The notes under the pieces: generated by a model
Seen by the model: the letters and a program-made list of their open reading frames with translations, nothing else
Database searches by the model: none
Told to the model about the DNA's origin: nothing
Shown: positions 11,985 through 24,989 of the stretch, piece after piece
How positions within the stretch are numbered: the stretch's first letter is position 1
Layout: each line of letters opens with the position of its first letter
Assembly (NCBI GenBank): GCA_944474755.1
Contig: OX104122.1
Coordinates: 19,803,714-19,867,713 of the forward strand
Reading direction: 5' to 3'
Length of the DNA: 64,000 bases
DNA from: Limnoperna fortunei
Lineage: Eukaryota; Mollusca; Bivalvia; Mytilida; Modiolidae
Position numbers and translations under genes: made by a program

Positions 11985-14900
11985 CTGAATCGGTCCATAA
12001 ACGAGAAGGATTTTGGATGTTTTATCTTTCTTTCTTCTTTCAATATCGCTTCTTTCCTTACTTTCAATTTCTGGCAGAAACTGATCTATTACTCCAAATC
12101 GCTTTTAAATTCTTGCTAAATGTTTCATTTACCAATTCTAGATCCCGATAATGAACTAACCTAGCGTCTATCACTTGTTACGGTTCTAAAGGCGACCGTG
12201 ATTTCTTTCTAAACATGTGAACGTTTGCAAATTGTATAGCGGTTTCGATGTTCATTTTGTAAAATAAAAACTTCACAGTCTTCATGTACATGATCTCTCA
12301 AGCCAGTAAAGATAAGATTATACTGCATGGAACCACGCTGCATATCCAGAAGATTTTTTTTAAGCTGCTATTTTCTGTTTCCAATTCATTAAATTCATCT
12401 GTCATAGATTTATCTTCACTTGCTGTAACTCTCTGAGTGACTTTCAACTGGTGTGTGCGATTCAATACTGCCGAAACATTGTTTAAGACGGTCGCATTTT
12501 CTGTATGTTCACGATATACAATATTTCTCCTCAAGTAACTGCTGTTAATTGTTCGCTTTTCTTTGCTCTTTTTCCCAGACATTTAGTGATTCGCTCCTGT
12601 AGACCCTCAATTGTATCAACTAGGGCGGAGACAAATAATTACATTTAATTCATTATATGTCTCTAACTAGAGTTAAATGTGTAGTGGATCTGATTGAACG
12701 AGGATTATAGGTCAAGTACACTCATTTAAAAATTATAGTAAAGAAAATCCGGAGTCGGGACAAACCCTACCACCCCACACCACCGAAGAAGAATGTACTT
12801 GGTAGGAAAATTGTCCTAGAAAATCAGTAGTAATATTTATCATCAGTTCAAAATACCCGGCTAGCCATCTTGTCATGCTCATTGATTAGACAATACTCAT
12901 AAAGTCATCCGGGAACAGTAGTTCCTAAAGGAGTGTAGTAAATCGTTCTTGTTATTAAGTATGAAGACTAAATTTGCAATAAATATTTATTAAAATTTGA
13001 AGGTGTGTTTAGAAGGAAACTAAATTGCTAGTAAATACTATGTAATTAGGCTAATTTATTATTAACATAAATGTTTATGTGAAATGTGTACTATCAAAGT
13101 TTTAATCAGACTTTAATTCAAGAAATTCAAAAATAAATTTGTTTTTACCTATATTCTTTGATGTTTATTGCCAATTACAAATCAGATACAGAATCAAAAG
13201 AAGTTAATTACTGAATGGAAATTTAAAACCAACTTACAAGAAAAATCAGAGTCTATAAGGAGATTTAAAACAAAACTCATTGATTGCATATGTATTGCTT
13301 CTCTAGAAGGTTGGAAAACATGCTGCGGAAAGATCATGACCAAGAGAACTTTCTGTCATGGTCTGATGATATTGATCAACGTGCTTTACTTAAAACATAC
13401 AGATACAGATAATCTGACACTTACGAGTTTTCAGAAGCATGGTATGGACCAAAACTACAAAACAACTCAAGACTACTCGTACAAATACTCGAACAAATAT
13501 TTACCATTGTCTTGAGTGTGGCAAATATTACTTCAAAAGAGAGATACAGAGTTGTTATCATGGCATTTTTTGTGATATTTCCAAAACAAATAGACGCAGT
13601 GCGGAAAGGTTTTTTATCCATCTCTTCTACGTTATGACATCTTGTGTGTTTTCCAAATTAAACTAGCTTTTATTCTGACATCAGATTTAGCAAATATTCT
13701 GTTTGATATTAGTTCATCCTGCTAGATTGATTTTGACTGTATAGTAAGATTGTAAAAATCCTTATTAATAGCAGTGCTAAATTGTACAACAGAAAATATA
13801 TCATGCGTTACAGTGGCACGTCTGATTCTAAACATCAACTTCACATTATTTAACTTGTTGCTGTTAATGTGTACTTTTGCTAAGTTTCAAAGTCTGATAA
13901 AAAAACCAAAATACTGCAAACACGGTGTTTGTTTTGACTGATGGAGGCTTTTTAAATTATAATGATTGAAGTGTAGTTTTTTTCCAAATACATGAGTGTC
14001 TTTCCTGTGGGTAAGTATTTTATGTACCAAAAGCTGCAGACTACGTTTCATTTATTTTCTGCACCAAACTTAACTAGAACGTTCATCAAGCAATTTTAAT
14101 GATATAACAACGTACAATGAGCCCTGACCATTAAAAATAGAAATGTGAAATGATAAATAACACGGTAACATGTAAAAAGCAAAACAAAGTTTGCCTGACA
14201 AATAAAGTTACAATCGTAAGAAATAGATAATTGGAGCAATTGTATTGTACCAGAGTAATCACAATCTGTATCAAGGTAAATGCACATAAATGTATAGTCT
14301 TTGACTTTTAACCGTAATCTGCTTCTCCCGTATATTAGAAGCTATAACATAAAAATTAAATACACAACAGAAATTTTTGTGAAATTCAAATTGCACTTAT
14401 AAATACAGCAACTAAAGCATTAAGACGTAAATTTAAGCAACTCACATTCCATTTTCTATTTCATTGTTAAACTTTACAAGTGAAGCAACCAGACGCGTAC
14501 GGAGTGAATTTTGTCCACAACAGATTGGTAGACATGTGCTTGTATTTTTCCTCCATCCTACTCAGCAACTCTTTCCAACACTCATAAACGCACACAGTCA
14601 ACAATTGAACGGATATATAGCTTCCAATTTCTGGTAACAATTTCCCTGTGTTTTAATTATTATGAGAAAACTGCAAGTCGAATGTCTTAATATGTTTCCT
14701 GTTATCGAGCAACTTGAAATACTCACCAATATGACTTTATTCCGGTATCATCTAGAGCTTTGTACAGTTTGGTTACCCTTACATAAAATTAAATAGTCAA
14801 AGCATTGACAGTGTATTCATATGACTAATGAACAACATAAGGGTACTGGCATGATTGACGTAGCCGATCTGCTGTAATAGAATTGGCTATCATGCCTCTC

Positions 14901-17216
14901 GTTTAACTGCCAGCTGACTCATTTACATGCAGCAAAATTACGAAAAGTTGGTTAACGCATTAGAAAGTTTTGGACAAACTTTTGTCCCCTGTGGAGTGAT
15001 TTATGAGCAAATCGACTATAAAAAATCATGCATTTTCTTTTGTATTGTTAAAGAACCTTCTTATGTGAATAAGAAATTGAAGACAATTTTAGGTAATTTT
15101 AAGATGTCTTAAGTAAATTTAACGGACCTGACACAAAGTAGATAAGCGTTCGTCAACTGTGTGCTGAAAAGATATTCGAATTGGGTTCGGCCTAAATGGC
15201 GATCACAGATTCTTTTAGATTTTCAGACTGCCTGACAACGGGTTTCGGTGTGAAATGATGGAAGGATATTGTTGCCGTTGGTAAAGGTATAGGCAGCGCT
15301 GACTTTATGTACTAGAGCTTTGACTGTTTCATACATATCGTAAGGTACAAGTAAACAAATGTATACATATACAATTATATACAAACTATATATAACGATT
15401 AACCAAATTATTTTCAATAAAGTAAAATCTTTTTAAAACGTATCATGAGTTCCATATCTGTTGGAAAGAGGGGGTGGGTCAAATGCCATTGTTCTATTCA
15501 GTTATTAAGTCATCAACTTCTGATCACTTACGTAATTTAATTTTATCAACAGCCAGTTGTGACATTTTGGAAAGTTCATCCCAAACAATAAGTTGGATTA
15601 GCGAAATCAATGTCGTCTTTATCAACTAATCTACCAAGGCGTCACCGACATATCTGTGACATTTTATTGTAGAATTGTTGTACCAGAGGATCTGTTTGTG
15701 AAGATAATGGATACAATTATAAGACACATCTTTATGACTTTTTCTCTGAATGTTGTTCTATGAATCTGATGTATTCAGGAAGGACTTCAATTACATAAAA
15801 AAGCCTTTCCCAAATAAAACAATCATGGTAATTCGTTCAATTGCCTAATTTTGTAGAAATGATTCTTTGTAAACATAGATTATTTTTTACTAATAAACAA
15901 ATAACGATAAATGTTTCTGGAGTATTAACAGGCTTGGTCACGACGATAACATATCAGCATTAATTCAAACACGCAAGGAAGCTAATTATAGGCTTTTAAG
16001 ACTCTACTGAAGGCAAAGTAGAGAAACGATTTAAATATGTTTCTTTGTTAAATTTCGTGATGTTTTGTTCTGTGATTTAGATAAAGAAAGATTAACACAA
16101 AGAAAAACATTCAAATTTCTCTACAACACGAAGTTTAAACGATAAAAAAACCAACAACAAGTTATTTTAAGTTTTTTTTCATATAGCCAAGTGAATTCCG
16201 GATAGAGGATTACTGATGTAACAAAAGCTTCTCTAGTGATGTTAAGTCAACAACTTAGATTCCTGGTCGGTAAAATCAAAGGAATTAACTCGAATTCTTG
16301 TTGTTTGTTCGCTAAGCACGGAACAGATCGGACATTGACCAGGAGTCTGTCGCAGTTGGCGTGATATGATTAAGAAACCATCTATTTTTCTTCAGAAAAA
16401 TTGTGGATGGAGCTTTCATAATTTTGATTTGTCTATTAGTACAAAAGTAGTAGAGAAAATATATGTCTGTTTTTGTTTCAATGGTGTTTCACGCTACTTT
16501 GAGCAATTTTTCAACTGTATCGTGCCATGGGGTTGTCAGTTAGGATTAGGGTCGAGTACACCATGCCGGGGCATTCCCAGTAATGGAAGGACCTCTATCC
16601 CCGTTGATTTATATATTTGTTCTCGTCTTGAATATAGCTGTAATATGGACATTAAATAAATATATCTCCTCTAGCTAATGTGAGGATCCGGCATGCAAAT
16701 AAAAATATTCTAATGACAATCAAATACCAAACAAAGCGATGTTCTAATTATCAGACATGGGAACTTAAAAAGAGCAGACTGTTCTTTTTTTCGTCCTATG
16801 CGTTTTTACACAACTTTCAAGCTAACCACTCTAGCAATATAGTACAGTACTAGAGAATTGGATTTTTAGATAAAATGTCGTGAGCTACTTTTTTTCAAAA
16901 AAATTATACTAAGTCTGAAACTATTATATCCTTAAGATAGAGTTTAGTATATTTTATTTATGGATCCTTTTACTGGTTAATGGTCGTATTTCCAGATCTC
17001 TGCATTAAAGCTGTTCAGCGTGCTAACAGGTGCTATGTAGGGAATGTTCATTTCACTTAATATTCGATTTGTTTTTTGTAAATTTGTTTGGGTTTTGTTT
17101 TGTTGTTATTTTTTGTTTGTTTGTTTTTTTCGTTTTGTTTTGGTTTTTTTATTCTGTATTTTATTTATTTTAAATTGTTAGGTTATAATACAAAGAGAGT
17201 GACTATATACAAGTAA
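11985..17216. other. No gene seen; AT-rich intergenic DNA
   Basis: Short open frames at 12298-12582 (minus, 94 codons) and 13168-13515 (plus, 115 codons) have no motif I recognise and no splice context that I can defend. Near 16530-16580 there is a short stretch (TCAGTTAGGATTAGGGTCGA) resembling the body of the tRNA-derived SINE seen at 37.2 and 39.2 kb. Confidence 0.5.
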
Positions 17217-17225
17217 GCTTGGTAG

Positions 17226-17551
17226 CATCGTCGGAAACCCATTTTCGGTCGCGCTCTCGCTTTGCTACCACTTACCGACCGTGGGCACACTTGTAGATAT
17301 TTTCTCGTTTTCATGAATATTCAATAAATTTAATTATCCAATGGGAACGATGTTTATTGGATAAAACATTTATTATCCGAAACTATGTTATGTCTTTTTT
17401 TATTAGTTGTCACGCTTCACCGGAAGTAAAAGCAACCAATCAAAATATGACATTTAATATTCTTGAAAACAAGAAAATATCTACAAGTGTGACCACGGTC
17501 GGTTAGTGGTAGCAAAGCGAGAACGCGACCGGACGTGGGTTTCCGACGATG
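17226..17551. mobile_element. MITE with ~96-bp terminal inverted repeats and 9-bp target duplication
   Basis: The left terminal repeat 17226-17321 begins CATCGTCGGAAACCC and the right one, 17456-17551, is its reverse complement with scattered mismatches. The centre of about 134 bp is AT-rich and non-coding. The element is flanked immediately by a perfect 9-bp direct repeat GCTTGGTAG (17217-17225 and 17552-17560). Long terminal repeats plus a 9-bp duplication are the usual signature of Mutator-like (MULE) non-autonomous elements; that assignment is inference from the duplication length. Confidence 0.8.
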
Positions 17552-17560
17552 GCTTGGTAG

Positions 17561-18552
17561 GAGAGGGTTACGCTCCATGCTCGCACGATAACAATATTTG
17601 TTGTAGATTTCAAAAAGGAAATGTGCAATGTAGATCAATGTAGACGATACGGAAGGCTCAATTTCCATGTCTACTTATTTTTCTCCATTTTCTTTAAATG
17701 TCCGTTTAAACGTTCTGCCGAATGCTTCACCCGGTTTCTCCAGTTAGTTAAATTAAACAATTCGTAATTTATATGGACAAAGCGTAAGCCGAGATATGGC
17801 ACCAAAGCCTTGAACTATTGGAAATTAAGACAAAAATTGATTTTTGTTGTTAAATTAAATATATTTAATCTAAATTTATTGCAAATCTAATGACAAATAA
17901 CAACTTGCTCTGGGGAAATTAGCAAAAATAATTGAAATAAAATGTTAAAAACAGCACAAAGGTTTAAATTGCATTTAGACTAAGTTTTGATTTGCTTGTT
18001 CTGATTGACAAGTAATTGCTTTCGGGCTATAATGACGTCACAACAAACTTTCTGACACAGATTATTCAAGAAAGTGCAGAAATTAGTTTACATATCTATC
18101 CTTGACCTTTTAATTAAATTTGTTGACATGATAGGTAGAAATCGTCCAATGCATAAGAAATGTTTTTCTGTCAAAGTGCAACGTAGATAAAACTGTATAT
18201 ATACGCACATTATTATCTTAATGAATTACCATGTCGATCAAGAGGAGAAGTTGGGAGTAAATAAAAATAACGAAAATTAGAAATCCTTTAAAGGGGTAAT
18301 CAAAGTAAACTTCTTTTTTTTGTTACTTTTTCACCTTGACGTGGAAATTCAAAACACCAGTACTTTGAATAACATTATGGTTTCTAGTGCTGATTTCAAT
18401 AACATATTCGATAGCTTCTTTAATTGTTTGAATGGCGACTAACGGCAGTTTCTGCAATTTTGCATCTATATCATGGCGTTCATTTTTTACTGGATAAGGA
18501 AACAAACTACTCGTTGAGAAGACTCGATCTTCAGCACGTCAGACTCGTGCTC
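17561..18552. other. No gene seen; intergenic DNA
   Basis: Short unconvincing open frames only. The last bases (about 18525-18561) and 18681-18700 together look like a broken SINE tRNA-like head in minus orientation, split by the MITE that follows. Confidence 0.45.
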
Positions 18553-18561
18553 GTAACCTTA

Positions 18562-18680
18562 CAATCTAATTTAAATTAAATCTTTCTCCCCCCTTTTTTT
18601 ATTGGTCGCTGCGTTGTACACGTTTCAAGACCATAGCAAAAAGGGGGGAGCAAGTGAAAGATTTTATTTTAATTAGATTG
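18562..18680. mobile_element. 119-bp MITE with perfect 9-bp target duplication, inside a SINE
   Basis: The termini CAATCTAATTTAAATT and AATTAGATTG are inverted, and the inverted repeats extend about 38 bp into C-rich and G-rich runs. GTAACCTTA flanks it directly on both sides (18553-18561 and 18681-18689). Joining the flanks recreates a run similar to the SINE head near 37.33 kb (CGCAACCTTAGTGTTGA), so the MITE appears to have jumped into a SINE. A related copy starts at 37397. Mutator-like by duplication length (inference). Confidence 0.75.
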
Positions 18681-18689
18681 GTAACCTTA

Positions 18690-19696
18690 GTGTTGACACA
18701 CAATTATCGACAACAGAAGCGGCCAAACTTCACGAAAGTACTGACTCATAGCTGAAAGTGACGTTAAACAGCATAAAAACAATAAAAGCAAATGAACATC
18801 ACACTGCTAGTTGCATTGTCTAATAATTAACCTCTAAAAATACGGTATCTATAATTATAATGTAAATATTACATAACTTTTTCTGAGGAGACATATTACT
18901 GACACACTAACCGAGAATTTTGAGACTTCTTACGCACGGTGACGTAGGTAGCAGATAGTTTAAACAAGCAATAAGCAATAAATCAAGTGAAATGCCATAG
19001 TAATATTCTAAGTCTTGTCTATTTTGGAATCTATTTACATAAGAATTGTCGCTGTAAATTACAAGGCTGTTCTAATCGTCGTTGTCATGTACATATTGCT
19101 ATATAAACACTAGTTACGTTGTCTGGTCTATCTTTTGAGGATGGTCAGGCGATAACAAAGTATGTTAATTGATTGCTTGATTGAAAAGTAACTTAACGTC
19201 CAGCGACCATTATTTTAGTAATATTCCGGACAGGAACACGTTCATAACATAAATCTTCAGAGAAATGGGTACAAATTCGTTTACTGACATTGAAAAAGAC
19301 GAATCAGAAAATTTAGCTTATTTTTAGCGCGGCTAAGAAAGAGTTAAGACGTCTGTAGGCAGAAAGAAGGATTGAACGACGTTGTACGCTAAAAACTTCA
19401 CGTAGGTAACATTACTGTCTGGGAATTTGCACGTACACAAAATATAACCATATTTAATTTTACGTGCTTATGTAGTCATTTTAAAAGGGTTACTCAGTTA
19501 TCACTAAATAATACTAAAAAGAAGTCCTAAACAAGAAAAGATATGGTTGTAACCATATCGGGGAAACTCAATTAAAGTAATTGGAGGATTAAAACAGGAA
19601 GTCATTTTGTATTGTAATATCTGATAAATGTCCTATAATAAAAATAGAAATTGTGTAATTAATACTATAACCAACAATAAAGGTAAAAAATAAAAA
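18690..19696. other. No gene seen; intergenic DNA
   Basis: No coding similarity recognised; short frames only. Confidence 0.5.
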
Positions 19697-20603
19697 GCTG
19701 CGCCGAGCGCAGCATGATACGACCGCAACATGTTGAACCCTGTACGTTTGAGGCCCAATATGGAAAGTCAATTGCTTTGGACATATGCAGCCAATAGTGA
19801 ACTTAAAAAGTTTTTTGACACATGCATTCCTTGGTGGACTATCGACCCATATTTTCATAAGGAATCCATTATATTTTTTGTTCAAAAGTAGACAATAAAT
19901 AGAATGCATGTTTATCTATTATTTGATTTTTTTTTAAATCCCCCCTTTGGCTCCTCATTTCTAACCGGAATAGGCAGAAAAAGGGGGCTAAAAATACTCT
20001 TCATTATTTATCCATTATGTGACAAGAATTAATTAGAAAAAAAAAATCAAAATCGGACAAGAAATGCAAAAGTTACATTTTTGCCCCCTTTGGCCCCTAA
20101 ATTCTACAGGGGTAAAAAAAGAGGTGGTCTGGAAAAATTCATTCTTCAGTTGGTACCACTATTTGACAAAAATTAACTTCCAAATTTTTTTTTCAAAATC
20201 GGACTAGAAATAAAAAAGTTTCATGTTTGCCCCTTTTGGGTCCCTAATTCCTAAACGGAAAAAGAGGAACCCACAAAATCAATCTCTTTCATCCTTTTAT
20301 GATAAGAAAAATTATTGAAAAAAATTTCAAAGCAATCTGTAAACCAGAACAAAGTTATTGTGGAAACAAATAAAAAAAGTAGCATTTTTTGCCCTTTTTC
20401 GGCCCCTAATTTTTAAACTAGAAAAGGGGGGACAACAAAAATCAATCCCATCCATCTATCAATGGTAAGGAACAACATTGTAAAAGTTTCAAAGCAATTG
20501 GATAACTAGAACAAAAGTTATTGTGAGAACACTTAAGTTAACAGACAACGACGCAGACGACAGCATCATACCATTACACGTCCGCAATTTTTTTGCGGTC
20601 GTA
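19697..20603. mobile_element. Non-autonomous element with ~4 internal tandem units
   Basis: It begins with a GC hairpin (GCTGCGC, 19697-19703; GCGCAGC, 19707-19713) and TACGACCGCAA (19718-19728), and ends with TTGCGGTCGTA (20593-20603), which is inverted to it. The right end also forms a CCGCAA/TTGCGG hairpin. Inside are about four imperfect units with a spacing of about 143-161 bp. Each begins with a TTTGCCCC(C)TTTGG-type run and CCTAATT, and includes an AATCGGAC- or ACTAGAA-type segment; the runs lie near 19940, 20083, 20228 and 20390. No protein coding was found. Confidence 0.55.
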
Positions 20604-20610
20604 CAAAAAT

Positions 20611-21894
20611 AGTAGGCATGCATAGTAAATAAACCAGTTCACATTTTTGGACATTTGAATTATTTAAAGTAAAAGAAAGATACAGGAAAATGCAATTGAG
20701 ACCTGTATTTAAAAAAATTAATTAAATAATTTATTTCTATATTATGCGACAACAACAAAATAACTGGAAAATTAAAAAGTGCATAAAACCAATAATAAGA
20801 CAATGCTAAAGTAGAAACGTTTTCATAATTTAAATTTTCGACAGGAATTACAGATTCGTAATACTTCCCTCATCAAGTCGGTGCGCAATCTTTGTCCCAA
20901 ATTATTAACATTCATGACATTTGTACCGTTTGTTAAATCTGCAATGACTGGTTATCGTTTGTTTTAAAAATATTCGAAATTCTTAATACATTGATTTATG
21001 TGTTATTTTTATTTTGCAAAGATGTACATGTGAAAATCTTGTTTATTGTTATTCATCATGATGATCAGCTGCAGCAGCACAGGCAGCCATGGAATATTAA
21101 CGGTTTACATCACGAAAATTGTTTAATACACCATTAAAAACAATAGCAAGAAATTTATTATTGTTGGACATATTTACAATGCGTTAATTATATCAGAGAC
21201 ATATATATGTAATTATATGTCTCTGATTATATAATTAAATTCAGATGAGAGCAGATTTAATGTGCATTTATGATAACAGTACGAAATAGTACGAAATATT
21301 TATTTGTTCAACACATTTACAATAAATGGTTATGACACATAATCACGTGCACATAATGTAATGAATATAACAATATGATCGTTCACCTAGCCAGCTTGAT
21401 CGCGTAAGAATATATGAACAGAATTATATTTTTAATTCAAATGCAAAGAACAAAAGTATTACATTTCGAAATACAAACATACTGTTTTTCACCTGAAAAA
21501 TAATCAAAACAATATTACAGATAGAAATTACTTACTTCTGTAAATGTAAACATCGAACTATATTTTCGCGCAATACTTCAGTAAACCGTACCCGAAATTA
21601 GTTATAACCCCATGTGTGATACAATGCAATGATTTGAGTTATGAAAATTATTAGCTGTGCAATATCACTTGTAATCAAAGCGTCAATCGTGGATTATCAC
21701 AATATGTTAATGTTTATAAAATATATACACTTTACAATTGTTTTCTGTAACAAAATAATGACAAAATCGTTCATTAAAAAATCGGATAATGACCACGACA
21801 ACAAAATATACATGTCTATACAAACTTGCATATAAAAACACAAATATATTAAAGAGACCAAGAAAAATAGGAGGGGAAGATTTGCAATGAGATA
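20611..21894. other. No gene seen; intergenic DNA with one small palindrome
   Basis: A perfect 14-bp inverted repeat (21192-21205 ATCAGAGACATATA and 21214-21227) with an 8-base spacer is the only structure noted. Confidence 0.5.
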
Positions 21895-22052
21895 TCATAA
21901 TATAATTATGACAGCTCAGCGCATGCGATATCGTGGTTTATGGAGCACTTAAAATGAAAATAGACCCCGGCTTTGGCCTCGACCGATATCTCTTAAGTGT
22001 TCCATAAAACATGATATCGCATGCTCTGAGGTGGCATAATTGTATAATATAA
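21895..22052. mobile_element. Palindromic MITE (~57-bp arms)
   Basis: The left arm, about 21895-21951 (landmarks GCATGCGATATCGTGGTTTA, TGGAGCACTTAA), is inverted at about 21993-22052 (TTAAGTGTTCCATAAAAC, ATGATATCGCATGC) with a few mismatches. The centre is about 41 bp. Outer bases on both sides are AT-rich (ATAATTATG / CATAATTGTAT). No coding. Confidence 0.7.
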
Positions 22053-23544
22053 TATAAATCGACTACGTGAATATCTCTAATTATTAGATAAAGAGCTGGA
22101 TATTTTTGAGAGGTTTGCACATAACACTAAAAATTCCTTTAATGCAAATGCAAAACAAAAGAAACCAAAACACTAAAGAAACAAACAAACAATAAATTTT
22201 AGGCTTTTGAACGATTTACAAATGTCAACTTTTTGAACGCGTTGCAGTGTCTGCCGTGTTCCCAACCAATGCATTCAAAAGCTTAAGATTATATGTAAAA
22301 CCGATGTTTTGGATTCGGACGGAGAAATGAATTAAAGATTCAGCAGGATTTATTGTAATTATGTTACGAAGTGTGGATCAAAATATTTTTAAAAAGATTC
22401 ATCTTCTTCAAAAATCGTTGAACGCTAAAAATAGGATGTGGTAAAAATGGATTTATTAATTAAACAGTGGATCAAAGTGAATTCTTACTGGTACTGAAGG
22501 ATAGGTATTGACAATTAGCCACTTTTTTATCTGTTACAATGACCAAAATCTTTTTTTTTTCGACATGAAACTTAAAAAAAAGAAACTTTCATGATAGTAA
22601 TTATAGTATGATATTAACTTTAGTTATAGTTATTTCCCTTTGAACATGAAACACTGTACAAATATGAAAGTATAAGCAGCCATCTTGCAACACTTTCAGA
22701 CAGCATACTTAAACAGTTTGTTTTATGTATTTATTATCAAAGCTTACCAACAGAACGTAGGAATTTGTTGATAGAAGTACGTTTAATGTTTAATGATGTT
22801 TTATCACTACTTGGATTCTATTCTATGTGTGTAGAGATTCGACCTCGCACACCCCCAGCGTTGATTGACACTAGTACAAATTTAGTACAAATTTAGAATT
22901 GTTTATTTATTTGGAGTCGAGCCGACAGATATGTATAATGTATTTTTAGACCTCCCTTACTTTCTGTTTACTGACTGTCAATTTTCAGCCGTCGTAACCA
23001 TTTTTCGTCACATTGCTCTTTACATTTTTTCTCATATTTTCAGACCTCTCCGACTCCTACTTCTTTCACTGACTTTTTTACCTTTTGAACATGGTATTGT
23101 TATTTTCCGTCACAATTTTCTCAAAAAAAAAAAATAAATAAATGATACAATAAAATTTTGTAGCCGTATGTGATTTATTATACCCCCGCAGCCCATGGGA
23201 TCGGTGGTATTATGTTTTTACTCTTTTTGTGTGCATAAAGTTAAAGAGCGAGGGTATCATTGTTAGAATTCGAAGAACTTTACCATGATGGGTAAATACT
23301 TCATCTGAAAATAGTATTTTAGTTGATAGATAAAGGCAGATTGACACAAAATAAATATGTATGGCTTTTTCGGGGGAAAACTATTAATCATAAACTTTTG
23401 ACTGTAAAGTGTTATGAATTCTTATAAAAACAAGGACATCTCAATGTTTATATGTGTTTTAATATTGTTATACGTGTATTGAGAATAAGGAAATAGCAAA
23501 GAAATATACCAAACAATAAGACCGAAAGTCAGATAACTTTATGT
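22053..23544. other. No gene seen; intergenic DNA
   Basis: Short open frames and low-complexity A/T runs only. Confidence 0.5.
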
Positions 23545-23613
23545 GGAAGTTAGGTTATGTTATGTTATTATGAAAGTCAGGCTTTCAAAATAACATAACA
23601 TAATCTGACTTCC
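23545..23613. repeat. Palindrome with 32-bp arms
   Basis: The left arm 23545-23576 (GGAAGTTAGGTTATGTTATG onward) is inverted at 23582-23613 with few mismatches; the loop is 5 bases. It abuts a SINE-like tail (TTTCAGCTATATCG) at 23620. Confidence 0.65.
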
Positions 23614-23760
23614 GCAACTTTCAGCAGTTTTCAGCTATATCGTATCCAGTTTAATTGAGGACGGAAGTCGGAAAACCAGGAGAACATCCCGACCGTCGGT
23701 AGGACAACTGGTTATTATTGTCAGTTAAGATTAGAGTCGAGCACACCTTTCCTTAGAATC
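23614..23760 (-). mobile_element. tRNA-derived SINE fragment
   Basis: Shares the body landmarks of the SINEs at 37.2 and 39.2 kb in the same orientation: TTTCAGC, a CAGTTTAATT-type segment, CGTCGGTAG, then TTGTCAGTTAAGATTAGAGTCGAGCACACC. The tRNA-like head is missing. Confidence 0.5.
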
Positions 23761-23769
23761 AACTTCAGC

Positions 23770-24989
23770 TTTGAAAGCACATTGTATCGGCTTGTTCAAA
23801 ATTAGAAAAATTCAGTATAAACATCTTATTCTCCTTCTCACTCTTTACGATTGAGTCTTTTGTTCAAATTTCACGGCAGTTGAAGTATACAGATAGTACA
23901 TGAAAGAAAACAAAATTCACATAAATTAGTTTTAGTTGCGCCCTTGAGAAACTCAGTTAACAAATACTCATATTTGTGACAATTATGTCAATGAATGATA
24001 TTAACCATGAAAGGAGTTTGCTTTCCTACAAACCGGGAATTATGAAATGTACTATTAAAAGTCAAGGTGGGCGCTGCATCGAGACATTTATATTTCGTAA
24101 TTTATTTGAGTACTTGGTTCGAGTAAATATTTTCTTGTTTTAATTGATCTTTTACACTTTGTGCCTAACATAAATCCCAAACGTGACATTATGACTATAA
24201 CGATTGAAAAGCAACAATTGTTGTTATGAAATAAACATATTTATAGAACAACTATTTTATTTCATAGGCATCTGTTTGAAATGTTAAAGTACACTTTTGA
24301 CAAGTCACGAATTCGCCAATAATTGTAAACTTATTAGTCAACAAAACACATTTATTTCAATAGCAGAATTTCCAGAATTTTCTCAAATGTTTTATATTGC
24401 AGTCCTTTATTCCAAAGATCGTAATCGTACATTGGCATCCTAATCATTGCATGTTATCAATTTCCATATATGTTTAAACAATATTTTTGGGTATTACAGT
24501 CAGTGAAATGTGCAATATTGTACGACCAAGGCTTCACAAATAATCAGGCTGACGTGAAACATGATTGTCTGAGGTATAACGAAACCTTACATTGTCCATA
24601 AATATAAGCATTATTCATACGCCTTATACTAAGATAGTACTGGGAGGTTTCCGGTGCTCAACTCTCAGATTTAACCAGTGCGTTCAAAGGTTGCGGATAT
24701 GGAAGGCACTTTCTTTTGCGGGTTGTTTAGTTTAAACATATTTTATTTGCTCAAATATGCAAATAGGATAAGACACAAGTTAAACAAACTTATGAAGTCT
24801 TCTCCAAATATACAATATATTACAATAAGAACGTTCGTGGAGCATGCATACAATTCAATACAATTTATAGTATATCATATGTGTAAAATAAAATATGTAC
24901 AAGGAGAAAGAGAGAAGGTATAAGGGAAGAAAAAAATATTACAGATATTAGAAAAAATAAAGAATAAGGATGATGTGATGATATGTGCA
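23770..24989. other. Intergenic DNA; right part probably LINE 3' UTR
   Basis: No gene recognised. The part from about 24720 upward lies directly downstream (minus strand) of the decayed LINE coding region and is probably its 3' UTR, but no poly-A tail or target duplication was delimited. Confidence 0.4.

Noticed and set aside
12298..12582. 94-codon frame, minus strand, with a Lys-rich start and a hydrophobic end
   Set aside because: No family recognised, no splice or transcript evidence; length is compatible with chance in AT-rich DNA. Could be a transposon fossil.
13168..13515. 115-codon frame, plus strand
   Set aside because: No recognised motif; overlapped by frames on both strands.
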